The position numbers and the translations under genes are program-made. DNA of 16,836 bases. Source: JAHJDR01 sp964526915. GTDB taxonomy: Bacteria > UBA10199 > JADGCS01. This document shows, one piece after another, positions 1 to 6,694 of this stretch (the stretch's first letter is position 1; every line of letters begins with the position of its first letter). The stretch is from positions 1-16,836 of the forward strand of contig CAZGMS010000216.1 of NCBI GenBank assembly GCA_964526915.1, given 5' to 3'. The notes below the pieces were generated by a model that did no database searches, was not told the origin of the DNA, and saw only the letters and a list, made by a program, of their open reading frames with translations.

Positions 1-813
1 AGCACGGTCATCTTTTCTCATGATTCCGGGGCGGATTCGTTATCTGCTGATTTGCGGGTTGCTGTGGTCTCTCTCGGAGAGGCAGAATCAGTGTCTCAAA
101 GGATAGGAATCGGATTTCCCGCGGATAGTTTTCATATGCTGGCCCAGACGTATCGATCAATAAAGGCAGAGGGGCAAAGCGGGGAGGCCGCTACCGTCTT
201 GGAAATTTTTGCTGAGCAGGCTATTCAACACATTCTGCCTTCACTGCAGAGCCCAGAGAGATTTGAACGGTATGGACTGCCTGTCATCGATGAATATTTT
301 GGAATGTTTTTTGAAGACCTACCGGCCAAATCAGAGGTCAGGGCCTTGCTGTTTGTTATCATGTCCAAAGTCCATGTTTATCGAAACGAGATGGACAATG
401 CCATTGCGGCGGTCAATGCGGGACTTGAGGCTTGTCCCGATACAAGCATTGAGGTGCGAGCGTCATTAAATCTCACCCTGGCCATGATCGCTGTGCGGCA
501 GGGCAACTATGACTGTGCGGTAACCCAGTGCGAGGCAGTGCGCAAAAGTCTCAGCTCAAATCTTGATAGAGATGAGTTTGTGAAGGTCATGCTACAAATC
601 ATTGACATCTATCGTTGGCTGTTTCAATCCAGTCAGAATTCTGCGCATCAGAAAAATGGTTTGGCACATGTGGATGAGGTCATTAGTGCCTTGGGTGGTT
701 TTCGGGCGTATGACCCCACTGACCCGCAGTGGAAGATGCTCCTTAATTATCAGAGGCATCTTAAAACAGGGAAAATGCCACAGGCCGAAGGACAAGGGGT
801 TCTGAATGAATAG
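1..813 (+). CDS. Partial helical (TPR-like) protein, 5' end outside window
   Basis: The frame is open from the first base, so the gene very probably starts upstream; a TTG at 52 is the first internal start candidate but has no ribosome site. The 270 visible residues are almost entirely predicted helical. The stretch around the middle (acidic/aliphatic helix pairs with AAVNAGLEACP and LAMIAVRQGNYDCAV) has the spacing and small-residue pattern of tetratricopeptide repeats, which usually mediate protein contacts. I see no catalytic motif and no signal peptide in the visible part. It ends 20 bases before the next gene on the same strand, so the two are probably co-transcribed. The TPR assignment is an inference from pattern, not a recognised family. 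Confidence 0.7.
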   Translation, partial: STVIFSHDSGADSLSADLRVAVVSLGEAESVSQRIGIGFPADSFHMLAQTYRSIKAEGQSGEAATVLEIFAEQAIQHILPSLQSPERFERYGLPVIDEYFGMFFEDLPAKSEVRALLFVIMSKVHVYRNEMDNAIAAVNAGLEACPDTSIEVRASLNLTLAMIAVRQGNYDCAVTQCEAVRKSLSSNLDRDEFVKVMLQIIDIYRWLFQSSQNSAHQKNGLAHVDEVISALGGFRAYDPTDPQWKMLLNYQRHLKTGKMPQAEGQGVLNE

Positions 814-833
814 AACCCAGTCAGGAGGAAACG

Positions 834-2588
834 ATGTCATCAGTAAATAATACGGATCAATCTGCTTCATCACAATCGGCAGATCTATTTCAGGCCCTGG
901 GTTGCGTCGACAAGAATGGAGACGGGGTCATAGAAGAAAGAAAGGGAAACAAAAAAAAATCAGAGGGAGACGAAAAATACATTCCCAATATTGATCTTGA
1001 CCGCGATGGCTACATCACCCAGACCGAAGCAAAGGTTCATTTATTGACGCATCATGATGTCCCTCGACCCGCTTCTTTATCGTCTGATTATCTGACCACA
1101 TTCGATAAATTGCGTGAACAGGAGTTGGTTGTTCTCCTTGCTACGTTGTTGTCCGGTGATGTGCTGGTCAAAAAAGAGATCCTGTGTGTCCTGGAAAAAT
1201 TGGTCAACTCACCAATGAGCGAGCGCCTGAAATTCAGTATGGCGTCTCCTTTGTTGGGTGTCATCACAGATGAAAATGATGACGTCAAAAAATCTGCCAT
1301 TTTTTTGTTGATTGATTTGCATTTTAGTTGCGGTGTGCCTTTGGATCAGCAAATGGTTGAGCCTTGTCTTGAATATTTGCCACAGACTGAGCAATATCAT
1401 GAAAAATTGAAACTGGGTATGGCCTTGTCGGATCTGGGCAGAGCAAATCCATCCGATGTGCTTCATGCGAGAATAGTGAGTTGTCTTGTAGCTACCTTTG
1501 GGGGGCAACAATGGTTGACCAGATTTGGTGGTCAAGAAGATCTTTTGTTTGCATTGAACCATCCCCACATTGACTCGCAAGTCAAAACCGCAATTGTTGC
1601 TGGCCTTGCAGGCACTTTACAGACCGATGACTCCAGCGTTCGTGAGGATACATACAGACTGTTATTGTCTTTGGCCAACTCGGATGCTTCCGTTGAAGTG
1701 AAAATGGCCATGGGTCAATTGATCGATCCCATCATCCTCACGTTCTCAAAACTACTGGACTGTGATCTCGAAATATTTCCACCCACGGGAGCTCTTGAGG
1801 CCTTGTGCAAGGCAAATATTCCCGCAGAATTACAAACCCTCATCCTGAATAAATTGTTGATGGCTTTGGGGAATGACGACAGGAATATTCAAATATGTTC
1901 AAAACATGTGATCATCGCACTGGTGTGTCAGTCCACTATCCCTGATTTGCCTGAAAAGTGTGTTCAAATTCTTCTGGGTGGATTGAGTGATCCTAACGTA
2001 GTGGTGCGACGAAATGTCCTAGGGTTACTGACAGGCCTGATTAGTTTGAGTTTTACATCTTATCCCTTTTATGGATGGTCTGTTATGGGAGTTGGGCAGG
2101 ACAATGAGGATATGAGTTGTTATGAACGTGAAGATGATGCCATTGTCATGAGCTCGGGGGCAGGTGGTTTGTTAGGATGGACAGATTTTGCATTAGCATC
2201 TGCGGAACATTTATGGCGTGAAGGGTACAAAAAGAATGTGAAGAGCGTCATTGCCGCACTCTCTGCTGAAGAACCTTCAATTCGTGCCGCCTCGGCCATC
2301 GTTTTGGGCTTTTGCAGTCGACGGGCTTTTTGTAATCAGACCAGAAAAAAAATTGTAAAAGAACTTTTTGAAACTTTATATGATGACAACACAGATGTGA
2401 GAAGTGCGGCTAGGACGGCTTTGAGTCAATATGGTTATGACAGCAACACATTACCGCCCCATGATTATACTGTTCCACAGCATTCATTAATAGGCACTAT
2501 GGTAGAGCCTCTCAAAGTGGCTCTGAAGGATGGTGATATGGAAGTGAGAAAGCAGGCGGCCGCCGCTTTATTGGCTATCAGTAAATGA
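834..2588 (+). CDS. EF-hand and HEAT-repeat protein
   Basis: Start chosen at ATG 834, preceded by a strong AGGAGG ribosome site seven to eight bases upstream. The 584-residue product opens with a Ser/Asn/Gln-rich tail, then two calcium loops. Loop one, about residues 26-37 (DKNGDG), has good ligands at positions 1, 3 and 5 but Lys at position 12. Loop two, residues 54-65 (DLDRDGYITQTE), is canonical. From about residue 90 to the end it is a helical solenoid with repeated HEAT-like units, clearest at about 375-405 (LSDPNVVVRRNVLGLL) and in the last 110 residues (TDVRSAARTAL, MEVRKQAAAALLAI). HEAT solenoids usually act as protein-binding scaffolds; here calcium could tune binding, which is inference. 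No signal peptide or membrane segment is visible. Likely in an operon with the preceding helical protein. The stop is only 3 bases from the stop of the convergent metallothionein-like gene. Confidence 0.85.
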   Translation: MSSVNNTDQSASSQSADLFQALGCVDKNGDGVIEERKGNKKKSEGDEKYIPNIDLDRDGYITQTEAKVHLLTHHDVPRPASLSSDYLTTFDKLREQELVVLLATLLSGDVLVKKEILCVLEKLVNSPMSERLKFSMASPLLGVITDENDDVKKSAIFLLIDLHFSCGVPLDQQMVEPCLEYLPQTEQYHEKLKLGMALSDLGRANPSDVLHARIVSCLVATFGGQQWLTRFGGQEDLLFALNHPHIDSQVKTAIVAGLAGTLQTDDSSVREDTYRLLLSLANSDASVEVKMAMGQLIDPIILTFSKLLDCDLEIFPPTGALEALCKANIPAELQTLILNKLLMALGNDDRNIQICSKHVIIALVCQSTIPDLPEKCVQILLGGLSDPNVVVRRNVLGLLTGLISLSFTSYPFYGWSVMGVGQDNEDMSCYEREDDAIVMSSGAGGLLGWTDFALASAEHLWREGYKKNVKSVIAALSAEEPSIRAASAIVLGFCSRRAFCNQTRKKIVKELFETLYDDNTDVRSAARTALSQYGYDSNTLPPHDYTVPQHSLIGTMVEPLKVALKDGDMEVRKQAAAALLAISK

Positions 2589-2591
2589 TAG

Positions 2592-2720
2592 TCACTTTTT
2601 CACACACTCACATGTTTTGCCACAAGGGCAGTTGGCACCACAGGGGCAGTTGGGACAGGCCATGGCTGTGGAGGCAATGAGAGCGAGTCCTAAAACGGCA
2701 ATCAGCATTATTTTTTTCAT
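2592..2720 (-). CDS. Exported cysteine-rich mini-metallothionein, probable copper binder
   Basis: A 42-codon gene below usual length cut-offs. The sequence shows a classic signal peptide: MKK, a hydrophobic core (residues 5-17), and an A-M-A cleavage site after residue 21. The mature 21-residue peptide has seven cysteines in the pattern CPNCPCGANCPCGKTCEC, then VKK. This clustering of C-x-C and C-x-x-C pairs with Gly/Pro is metallothionein-like and suits a Cu(I)-thiolate cluster. An AAGGAT ribosome site lies about seven bases before the ATG. It lies 64 bases downstream of csoR on the same strand, so it should be derepressed by copper with it. Export would place it in the periplasm or outside the cell rather than the cytosol; that is inference. 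Family membership could not be checked. Confidence 0.75.
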   Translation of the reverse strand: MKKIMLIAVLGLALIASTAMACPNCPCGANCPCGKTCECVKK

Positions 2721-2784
2721 AAATATCCTTTCGGGATCATCTGCAACAGTCTTGTGCTCCTTGGTTTATGGGAGTCCAGAACTG

Positions 2785-3063
2785 TCATCGATGCAGTTTG
2801 TTTAACAAGGTACAGACTTCATCAATCTTCTCTTTGATTTGTCGATCTGATTTTTCCGCAAAGGCAGAAAGCACGCAGGCCTGGAGGTGGTCTTGCAGAA
2901 TGGAGGCCTCCACTTTCCTGAGGGCGCCTATGGTAGCGCTGACCACGTTGATGATATCGATACAATAACGGCCCTCAGTGATCATGTTTTGAATGCCGCG
3001 CACCTGACCCTCAATGCGGTTGAGAGCCACCAATTTATTGTTATGATTTGTTCCTTTTTTCAT
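2785..3063 (-). CDS. csoR: Copper-sensing transcriptional repressor, CsoR family
   Basis: The 92-residue protein is full length for the CsoR/RcnR/FrmR family of all-helical repressors and has its signature (RIEGQVRGI at 16-24). The metal site is the CsoR one: Cys34 preceded by Tyr33, then His59 and Cys63 in an H-x3-C pair. This C-H-C triad is known to bind Cu(I), releasing the DNA. RcnR-type His ligands are not present, and CstR persulfide sensors lack the histidine. An extra Cys84 lies near the C-terminus. The ATG has an AAGGA site about eight bases upstream. It is first in a two-gene transcript with the small cysteine-rich exported peptide. A CsoR-type palindrome in its own promoter implies autoregulation. 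Confidence 0.93.
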   Translation of the reverse strand: MKKGTNHNNKLVALNRIEGQVRGIQNMITEGRYCIDIINVVSATIGALRKVEASILQDHLQACVLSAFAEKSDRQIKEKIDEVCTLLNKLHR

Positions 3064-3086
3064 AATAATCCTTTCTCTCTGGTTCT

Positions 3087-3115
3087 AGCATAGCATACCC
3101 CTATGGGGTATACAA
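3087..3115 (-). promoter_or_regulatory. csoR promoter with embedded CsoR operator
   Basis: Read on the - strand: a -35 box TTGTAT (3110-3115), a 17-base spacer, and a -10 box TATGCT (3087-3092), about 24 bases before the csoR ATG. The spacer holds the palindrome ATACCCC-TAT-GGGGTAT (3095-3111), matching the G-tract/C-tract operators known for CsoR. A repressor bound there would cover both promoter boxes; copper loading would release it. No other gene points away from this site nearby. Confidence 0.88.
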
Positions 3116-3371
3116 GAGTTATTTTGTCTTGTTCGTAATGTCATGAAATGTCCAACGAATCCTCCTCCTCAATTGTTCTCAACAGAGAATGAAATTTGTT
3201 TACAGGGCACAACAAGTTGTCTGCTGTTACCGATAAAGTTCATGAAAGGAGTTGGTGCCGAAGTAATAAGTGATGCGCAGGATTTTATTCGTTTTGTTTT
3301 TTACTCGGCGTAACTCATGATTCCTGTCGCTGGCAAGCAGGCTGACGTTTTATAAGCCATATCATTTTTTT
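3116..3371. other. Intergenic stretch, nothing recognised
   Basis: About 256 bases between the csoR promoter and the end of the radical SAM gene. A 23-codon + strand ORF at 3242-3313 lacks a convincing ribosome site. I see no hairpin terminator, repeat or RNA gene. Confidence 0.5.
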
Positions 3372-4247
3372 TCACAAACCTCTCAAAAACTCCGGCTTGA
3401 TTTTGTGTGTGTCTGGGTTGTTCAAAACCTCATCGATGAGTTGTAAGGTTTTCAATTTGTCAGTAGGAAACCGCGCCTTGATGGGCAGGTAGTTGGAGGC
3501 ATGATTGGCCCTGATTTGTGAATTGTGAACATGGAGATCGGAGAGCGTCTCACGCAGTTCCTGGATGAGTTCAAGAGGCGATAGCGGGTCATAGTCGTTG
3601 CCAAAACATGTTCTGAAACGATTTTCTCCAAGAGGAAACATCACCATCAAAAAAGAAATAAACTCGGGGCTCGTTTCGCTGAGGAGTTTGGCCGTGCTTT
3701 GTGTGTGTTGTTTTGAATATTGTTTGCCGGCGATTCCCAAAAGATTTGTGGTGGAGACGGTTATTCCGGCCTTTTTGGCTCTGAGGATTCCCTCGGCAAT
3801 TTGTTCTGCTGAGGCCCCTTTGCAAATTTTTTTAAGAACGAGGTTATCACCGGATTCAACGCCGTAATAAATCATCTGCAAACCGGCATTTTTCAGGGCA
3901 CACAATTCATCATGAGATTTGTAGAGAATGTTTTGCGGGGTGGCGTAGGCACTGATGCGAATACCCTGTCCAAAATAGTGAGACAGTTCTTTCAAAATGG
4001 GCAGGAGTTTATTGTTGGACAACACCAATGCGTCACCGTCAGCTAAAAAGATTTTTTGAATTGCAGGTTCTCGTTTGGCCATCCATTCAATATCACGCGC
4101 GATATTTGCAAAAGGACGGGGACGAAATTCTTTGCTGGTGTACATCTCACAAAAGGCACATTTGTTCCAAGAACAGCCGAGGGTGACTTGTAGAATAAAC
4201 GAACTAGCCTCCGAGGGTGGCCGAAAAACGGGTTCATGATATTGCAT
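3372..4247 (-). CDS. Radical SAM superfamily protein of unknown specificity
   Basis: 291 residues. The [4Fe-4S] cluster motif is C25-SWNK-C30-AF-C33, i.e. C-x4-C-x2-C, one residue longer in the first gap than the commonest CxxxCxxC form. Conserved neighbours follow: EMYTSKEFRPRP (34-45), FLADGDALVL (68-77 region), then ISAYATPQNIL, and a YYGVESG strand that in Elp3/MiaB-type radical SAM enzymes lines the SAM site. No B12-binding, TRAM or methylthiotransferase domain is attached, so the protein is a minimal barrel. It would cleave SAM to a 5'-deoxyadenosyl radical; the substrate cannot be told from the sequence. The annotated ATG has no clear ribosome site but gives the N-terminus expected for this family (a HEPVFRPPSEA segment just before the core). 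Confidence 0.85.
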   Translation of the reverse strand: MQYHEPVFRPPSEASSFILQVTLGCSWNKCAFCEMYTSKEFRPRPFANIARDIEWMAKREPAIQKIFLADGDALVLSNNKLLPILKELSHYFGQGIRISAYATPQNILYKSHDELCALKNAGLQMIYYGVESGDNLVLKKICKGASAEQIAEGILRAKKAGITVSTTNLLGIAGKQYSKQHTQSTAKLLSETSPEFISFLMVMFPLGENRFRTCFGNDYDPLSPLELIQELRETLSDLHVHNSQIRANHASNYLPIKARFPTDKLKTLQLIDEVLNNPDTHKIKPEFLRGL

Positions 4248-4293
4248 AGGGAATTTATCGACTTTGATTAATCAGCCTGATTCTTATTTGCAA

Positions 4294-4323
4294 GTGATTA
4301 GGGGCGTCGTGATTAGGGGCGTC
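4294..4323. repeat. Tandem duplication of a 15-bp unit
   Basis: GTGATTAGGGGCGTC occurs twice head to tail (4294-4308 and 4309-4323), and GTG follows as the start of a third copy. It lies in the upstream region of the radical SAM gene, 50-75 bases from its ATG, and immediately precedes an outer arm of the nested inverted repeats. Confidence 0.85.
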
Positions 4324-4357
4324 GTGTCTCCGTCATACGAAATATGTAGCCAGGACC

Positions 4358-4543
4358 ATGACTAAGTTTGTCGAGGTTATGAACAGTGGTGATGTGTCCT
4401 TGTTGGTTGCCAATAGGGCTGAAGGGGCTCTCATTAAGGCTCTGGCCGTTTGTCCTGAGGCGGATAGGCATCTTGGGGCGCTATACATTATCAGCTTGTG
4501 GAGACTTAAAGACGGAGATCTTTTATTAATTGTTCTGATCTGA
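4358..4543 (+). CDS. Doubtful 61-residue ORF
   Basis: An ATG ORF fills the space upstream of the radical SAM gene on the opposite strand. Its codons look plausible and part of the product (KALAVCPEADRHLGALYIISLW) could be a helical, TPR-like remnant. There is only a weak GG/AGG-like ribosome site, and its last 18 bases overlap the convergent gene at 4526. It lies between the arms of the outer inverted repeat. It may be a small gene, a decayed fragment or chance. Confidence 0.2.
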   Translation: MTKFVEVMNSGDVSLLVANRAEGALIKALAVCPEADRHLGALYIISLWRLKDGDLLLIVLI

Positions 4544-4990
4544 TTTCCTGCGTCCGAAAATGCGAATGCCGATCATGGGGCCTTGGCCGCTACGAGAAGA
4601 TGAATCTGGCAGATACGTCGGCGGAAATTGATAGCCACCCACAATATCCAGAGCCAGATATCTGCCAAGAGGAAACTCCAAGCCGATTCCGGTGGTCAGT
4701 GTAGTCGGAAAATAATCAAATCCCGGTGAAGTCGATAATGATGTCTGTGGCCAGTTTTGCTCGAGAAGACCAAACGCACGTTGGCGTTTCGCGAAAATCA
4801 GAGGAGCGAAACAACGAAGTTTGTTGGTTTTAAACAGGGCCGTGTATTCCGACCATCCAATTCCACTATCAAAGCGGGATTCAATATGGAAAAAATTGTC
4901 CGATTGCGTCTCTGTTAGTGGCTCTGGGACATCTGCTGTTTTTTGATTCGTAAACGATGGGCTATCTAAACCCAAGTGATAGGTTGTCAT
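4526..4990 (-). CDS. Unrecognised 154-residue beta-rich protein
   Basis: The ATG at 4990 is preceded by a strong AAGGGGGA ribosome site, so I prefer it to the in-frame ATG at 5014, which has none. The N-terminal third is polar (Thr/Ser/Gln-rich) and has no signal peptide. The C-terminal part alternates hydrophobic and polar residues (TTLTTGIGLEFPLGRYLALD, then GPMIGIRIF), like the last strands of an outer-membrane beta-barrel such as OmpA-type proteins. Without a signal sequence this could be a fragment of a barrel protein or a different beta fold. It is bracketed by perfect 13-bp inverted repeats, and its stop codon lies just outside the left inner arm. Confidence 0.6.
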   Translation of the reverse strand: MTTYHLGLDSPSFTNQKTADVPEPLTETQSDNFFHIESRFDSGIGWSEYTALFKTNKLRCFAPLIFAKRQRAFGLLEQNWPQTSLSTSPGFDYFPTTLTTGIGLEFPLGRYLALDIVGGYQFPPTYLPDSSSRSGQGPMIGIRIFGRRKSDQNN

Positions 4991-5202
4991 AAATTCCCCC
5001 TTTGACAACCTCATTTCATAAATCGTGCCATTGCGAATGATTTTTTTTATCTTTGTTTTTCAGCAGGATGCCAAATGTTGATGTTGCTTGACTTAAAAAA
5101 TGTTCAAAAAGTCACACATTCTTGTTCAATTCTTCACACACTATTTTCCAAATAGTTAGAAAGTGTTTCTCAGATCAGAACAGCGAGTCACGTCTCCGTC
5201 AT

Positions 5203-5255
5203 GCTGTTTCTATTTGTTTGTGTATGTTTGTGTATGTATGTATGTTTGTTTGTGT
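5203..5255. repeat. TG/TATG-rich low-complexity tract
   Basis: A 53-base run of TTTG, TATG and TGTATG units on the + strand, lying exactly between two inverted copies of GTCTCCGTCAT (5192-5202 and 5256-5266). Such a tract is prone to slippage; an open frame across it encodes only low-complexity Cys/Val/Leu and is not credible as a protein. Confidence 0.75.
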
Positions 5256-5284
5256 ATGACGGAGACCTGTTTTTTGAGGTGTCT

Positions 5285-6253
5285 TTAAGGTGTAATTTGA
5301 CTAATTTTTTCTGCGGGAATCATGTAAGTTCGCATGGGGTAAGGTTGATTGATGAGTGCTTTCAGTGTGCGTTGTACCATGAATCTCATGTAACGACCTG
5401 TCGTTATGGGGTGCAGTTGTGTGGATGACAGGTGAATCAAACTAGCCAATAACTGTTTCAATCGAGAAGGCTTTCTTTCGGCGTTTTCAGATAAATGATA
5501 CTCATCAATCATGAAATCCTGCGCCCAGGAAAAATAGATCGGATCAAGCGGTGTTGTGAGTCTGATGGCTTTGATCTGAGGATTCTCTGATAGTATTTTC
5601 TGAATTTCCGACAACAGGGACTCTCTTTCATTCGCCATAACACCCGTAAATACCTCGCGGGCACTTTGTCCCTTGGCTTCGTTGACTGTCTTTCCCAATT
5701 TTTTATTATTAAGATGAATCTCTAGGACTTGGTCTGAGGGATCAATTCGCAGTTCAGATTCTGTGGCAGGGTTCCAGACCCGGTAGGCATGCCCGGCTAC
5801 CGTCTGTTTGAGTTCGTAGTGGCCGACATTTGTTTCTTTGGCCTTGGTAGAAAAGGTGAGTGCATAGGGAGGGGCGAGTAACATAAAAATGGCGGCGGCC
5901 AATTCGTCCTTGCCTGGTAGGTCAAGGGCCAGCGAGGCCAGAAATGCGGCACCCATAATTTGGGTGGCTGTCACAAGGTGTTTGTGAATAGGACCGGATT
6001 TGTATCGAAGTCCTTGATAGATTCGTGGGACGGAACCCAAAATACCATTGGGCCAAACGTATTCCTTGTTAATACCCCCCCTTTTTGGCTGTTGAGCCAA
6101 CCTAGGGGGAATACTGGTTTGTGAAGGGGCAACGCGAAGAGTCACATTATTTGGTTGCACAATGCTTGCCACATGCAAGCCACTATTTGTGTCAAGCACT
6201 GACGCTGACGGAGGAGTAAGATAAGGAAAGACGATTCGAGAAGAAATATTCAT
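5285..6253 (-). CDS. Unrecognised 322-residue protein with a membrane hairpin
   Basis: I do not recognise a family. Residues 1-60 are Pro/Ser/Thr/Val-rich and look disordered. Residues about 93-110 and 118-133 are hydrophobic, separated by DLPGKDELA, and could form a membrane-inserted hairpin. The rest is soluble alpha/beta (an IHLNNKKLGKTVNEAKG strand-helix, then SEIQKILSENPQIKAIRLTTP) and ends in a basic helical region with repeated Arg/Lys and Met. No signal peptide is visible at the N-terminus, and the ATG at 6253 has only a weak TTGG upstream. The 186-bp palindromic element starts 49 bases upstream, so its promoter must lie within or beyond that element. Confidence 0.7.
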   Translation of the reverse strand: MNISSRIVFPYLTPPSASVLDTNSGLHVASIVQPNNVTLRVAPSQTSIPPRLAQQPKRGGINKEYVWPNGILGSVPRIYQGLRYKSGPIHKHLVTATQIMGAAFLASLALDLPGKDELAAAIFMLLAPPYALTFSTKAKETNVGHYELKQTVAGHAYRVWNPATESELRIDPSDQVLEIHLNNKKLGKTVNEAKGQSAREVFTGVMANERESLLSEIQKILSENPQIKAIRLTTPLDPIYFSWAQDFMIDEYHLSENAERKPSRLKQLLASLIHLSSTQLHPITTGRYMRFMVQRTLKALINQPYPMRTYMIPAEKISQITP

Positions 6254-6301
6254 CCAAGGGTATTATCGGCAATTTCAGCCTGTTGTTGCGTAAAATTTGT
6301 T

Positions 6302-6487
6302 ACCTGAATTCCGCACTTGACAGTGCTCCATTCAGGCCAAACCGCTGAAATCGCTGAATCTCTGCGTTGCTCAGGAATTTTTAAATCCTCATGTATTTCC
6401 ATATACATTCCGGTTTAAAAATCCCTGAGCGCCTTGATCTTCAACGATTTGATCGGTTTTCTAAATTCCGACTTGCGGAATTTAGGT
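6302..6487. mobile_element. 186-bp nested palindrome, MITE/REPIN-like
   Basis: The ends are ACCTGAATTCCGCA and the complement of ACCTAAATTCCGCA (13 of 14 match). Each end forms its own hairpin (6303-6336 and 6461-6485, the latter with a perfect 10-bp stem). The centre is a third hairpin, 6369-6430, with a 17-bp stem carrying one mismatch around a 6-bp inner stem ATGTAT/ATACAT. The arms between (CAAACCG, AAATCG, TGAA) also pair imperfectly, so the whole unit folds on itself. GTT flanks both ends, possibly a 3-bp target duplication. It contains no transposase. Short ORFs on both strands here (LKIPE-containing) simply reflect the symmetry. Confidence 0.6.
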
Positions 6488-6527
6488 GTTATGACGGAGT
6501 CCCAATTTTGCTCCAAACAATCAAGGC

Positions 6528-6674
6528 AGTTTTGCTCCCCCGTAAATCATCACCTTTTGTTGATTCCCAATCACGATAGCTTGCCCCGCCTCTGGCAAGC
6601 TGCATATTCGTGATCGGGAAACCAAAGCACAAAAGGCTGCTGATTAACCAAATTGGGGGAGCAAAAACTCCCCC
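6528..6674 (+). ncRNA. Rod-like structured leader, candidate transcription attenuator
   Basis: As RNA this stretch folds into one long interrupted stem. AGTTTTGCTCCCCC (6528-6541) pairs with 6655-6669 (one bulged A). Going inwards, AATCA (6545) pairs with TGATT (6641). CCTTTTGT (6553) pairs with 6629-6636. TTCCC and ATCACG (6564-6575) pair with 6609-6620. AGCTTGCC (6578) pairs with 6594-6601. The outermost stem uses the same G-tract that forms the terminator at 6655-6685, so the two folds exclude each other, as in riboswitch or attenuator leaders. It matches no riboswitch consensus I know. The same DNA could instead be a palindromic mobile element. Confidence 0.5.
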
Positions 6675-6685
6675 TTTTGTTTTTT
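6655..6685 (+). terminator. Intrinsic terminator at end of leader
   Basis: GGGGGAG (6655-6661), loop CAAAAA, CTCCCCC (6668-6674), then TTTTGTTTTTT: a perfect 7-bp GC-rich stem with an 11-base U-tract. The next bases are GGAGG (6686-6690), the ribosome site of the following ORF. Termination here would therefore silence the small ORF and possibly the genes after it. Confidence 0.8.
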
Positions 6686-6694
6686 GGAGGACCT

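Larger units (their letters stand above)
4326..5266. repeat. Two nested inverted-repeat pairs around the beta-rich gene
   Basis: Outer pair: GTCTCCGTCATAC at 4326-4338 and its exact complement at 5254-5266. Inner pair: TGTTCTGATCTGA at 4531-4543 and its exact complement at 5170-5182. A further copy of the outer core, GTCTCCGTCAT, lies at 5192-5202 in direct orientation, making a close 11-bp inverted pair with 5256-5266. The left inner arm overlaps the 3' end of the gene at 4526-4990. No transposase lies inside, so this would be at most a non-autonomous or decayed element. A near match (10 of 11) is at 6491-6501. Confidence 0.6.

Noticed and set aside
3242..3313. 23-codon + strand ORF
   Set aside because: No convincing ribosome site, promoter or recognisable product.
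5140..5156. Small palindrome ACTATTT/AAATAGT
   Set aside because: A 7-bp AT-rich stem with a 3-base loop could be an operator for the gene at 4526-4990, but it is too short and isolated to support.
5201..5428. 75-residue Cys/Val-rich + strand ORF
   Set aside because: It is a translation of the TG-rich low-complexity tract and overlaps the 322-residue gene on the other strand.
6461..6485. Perfect 10-bp hairpin as a terminator
   Set aside because: No U-tract follows on either strand; it is the end hairpin of the 186-bp palindrome.
6391..6579. 62-residue + strand ORF with LKIPE motif
   Set aside because: It reads through one arm of the palindromic element; the other strand gives a similar peptide from symmetry alone, and there is no ribosome site.
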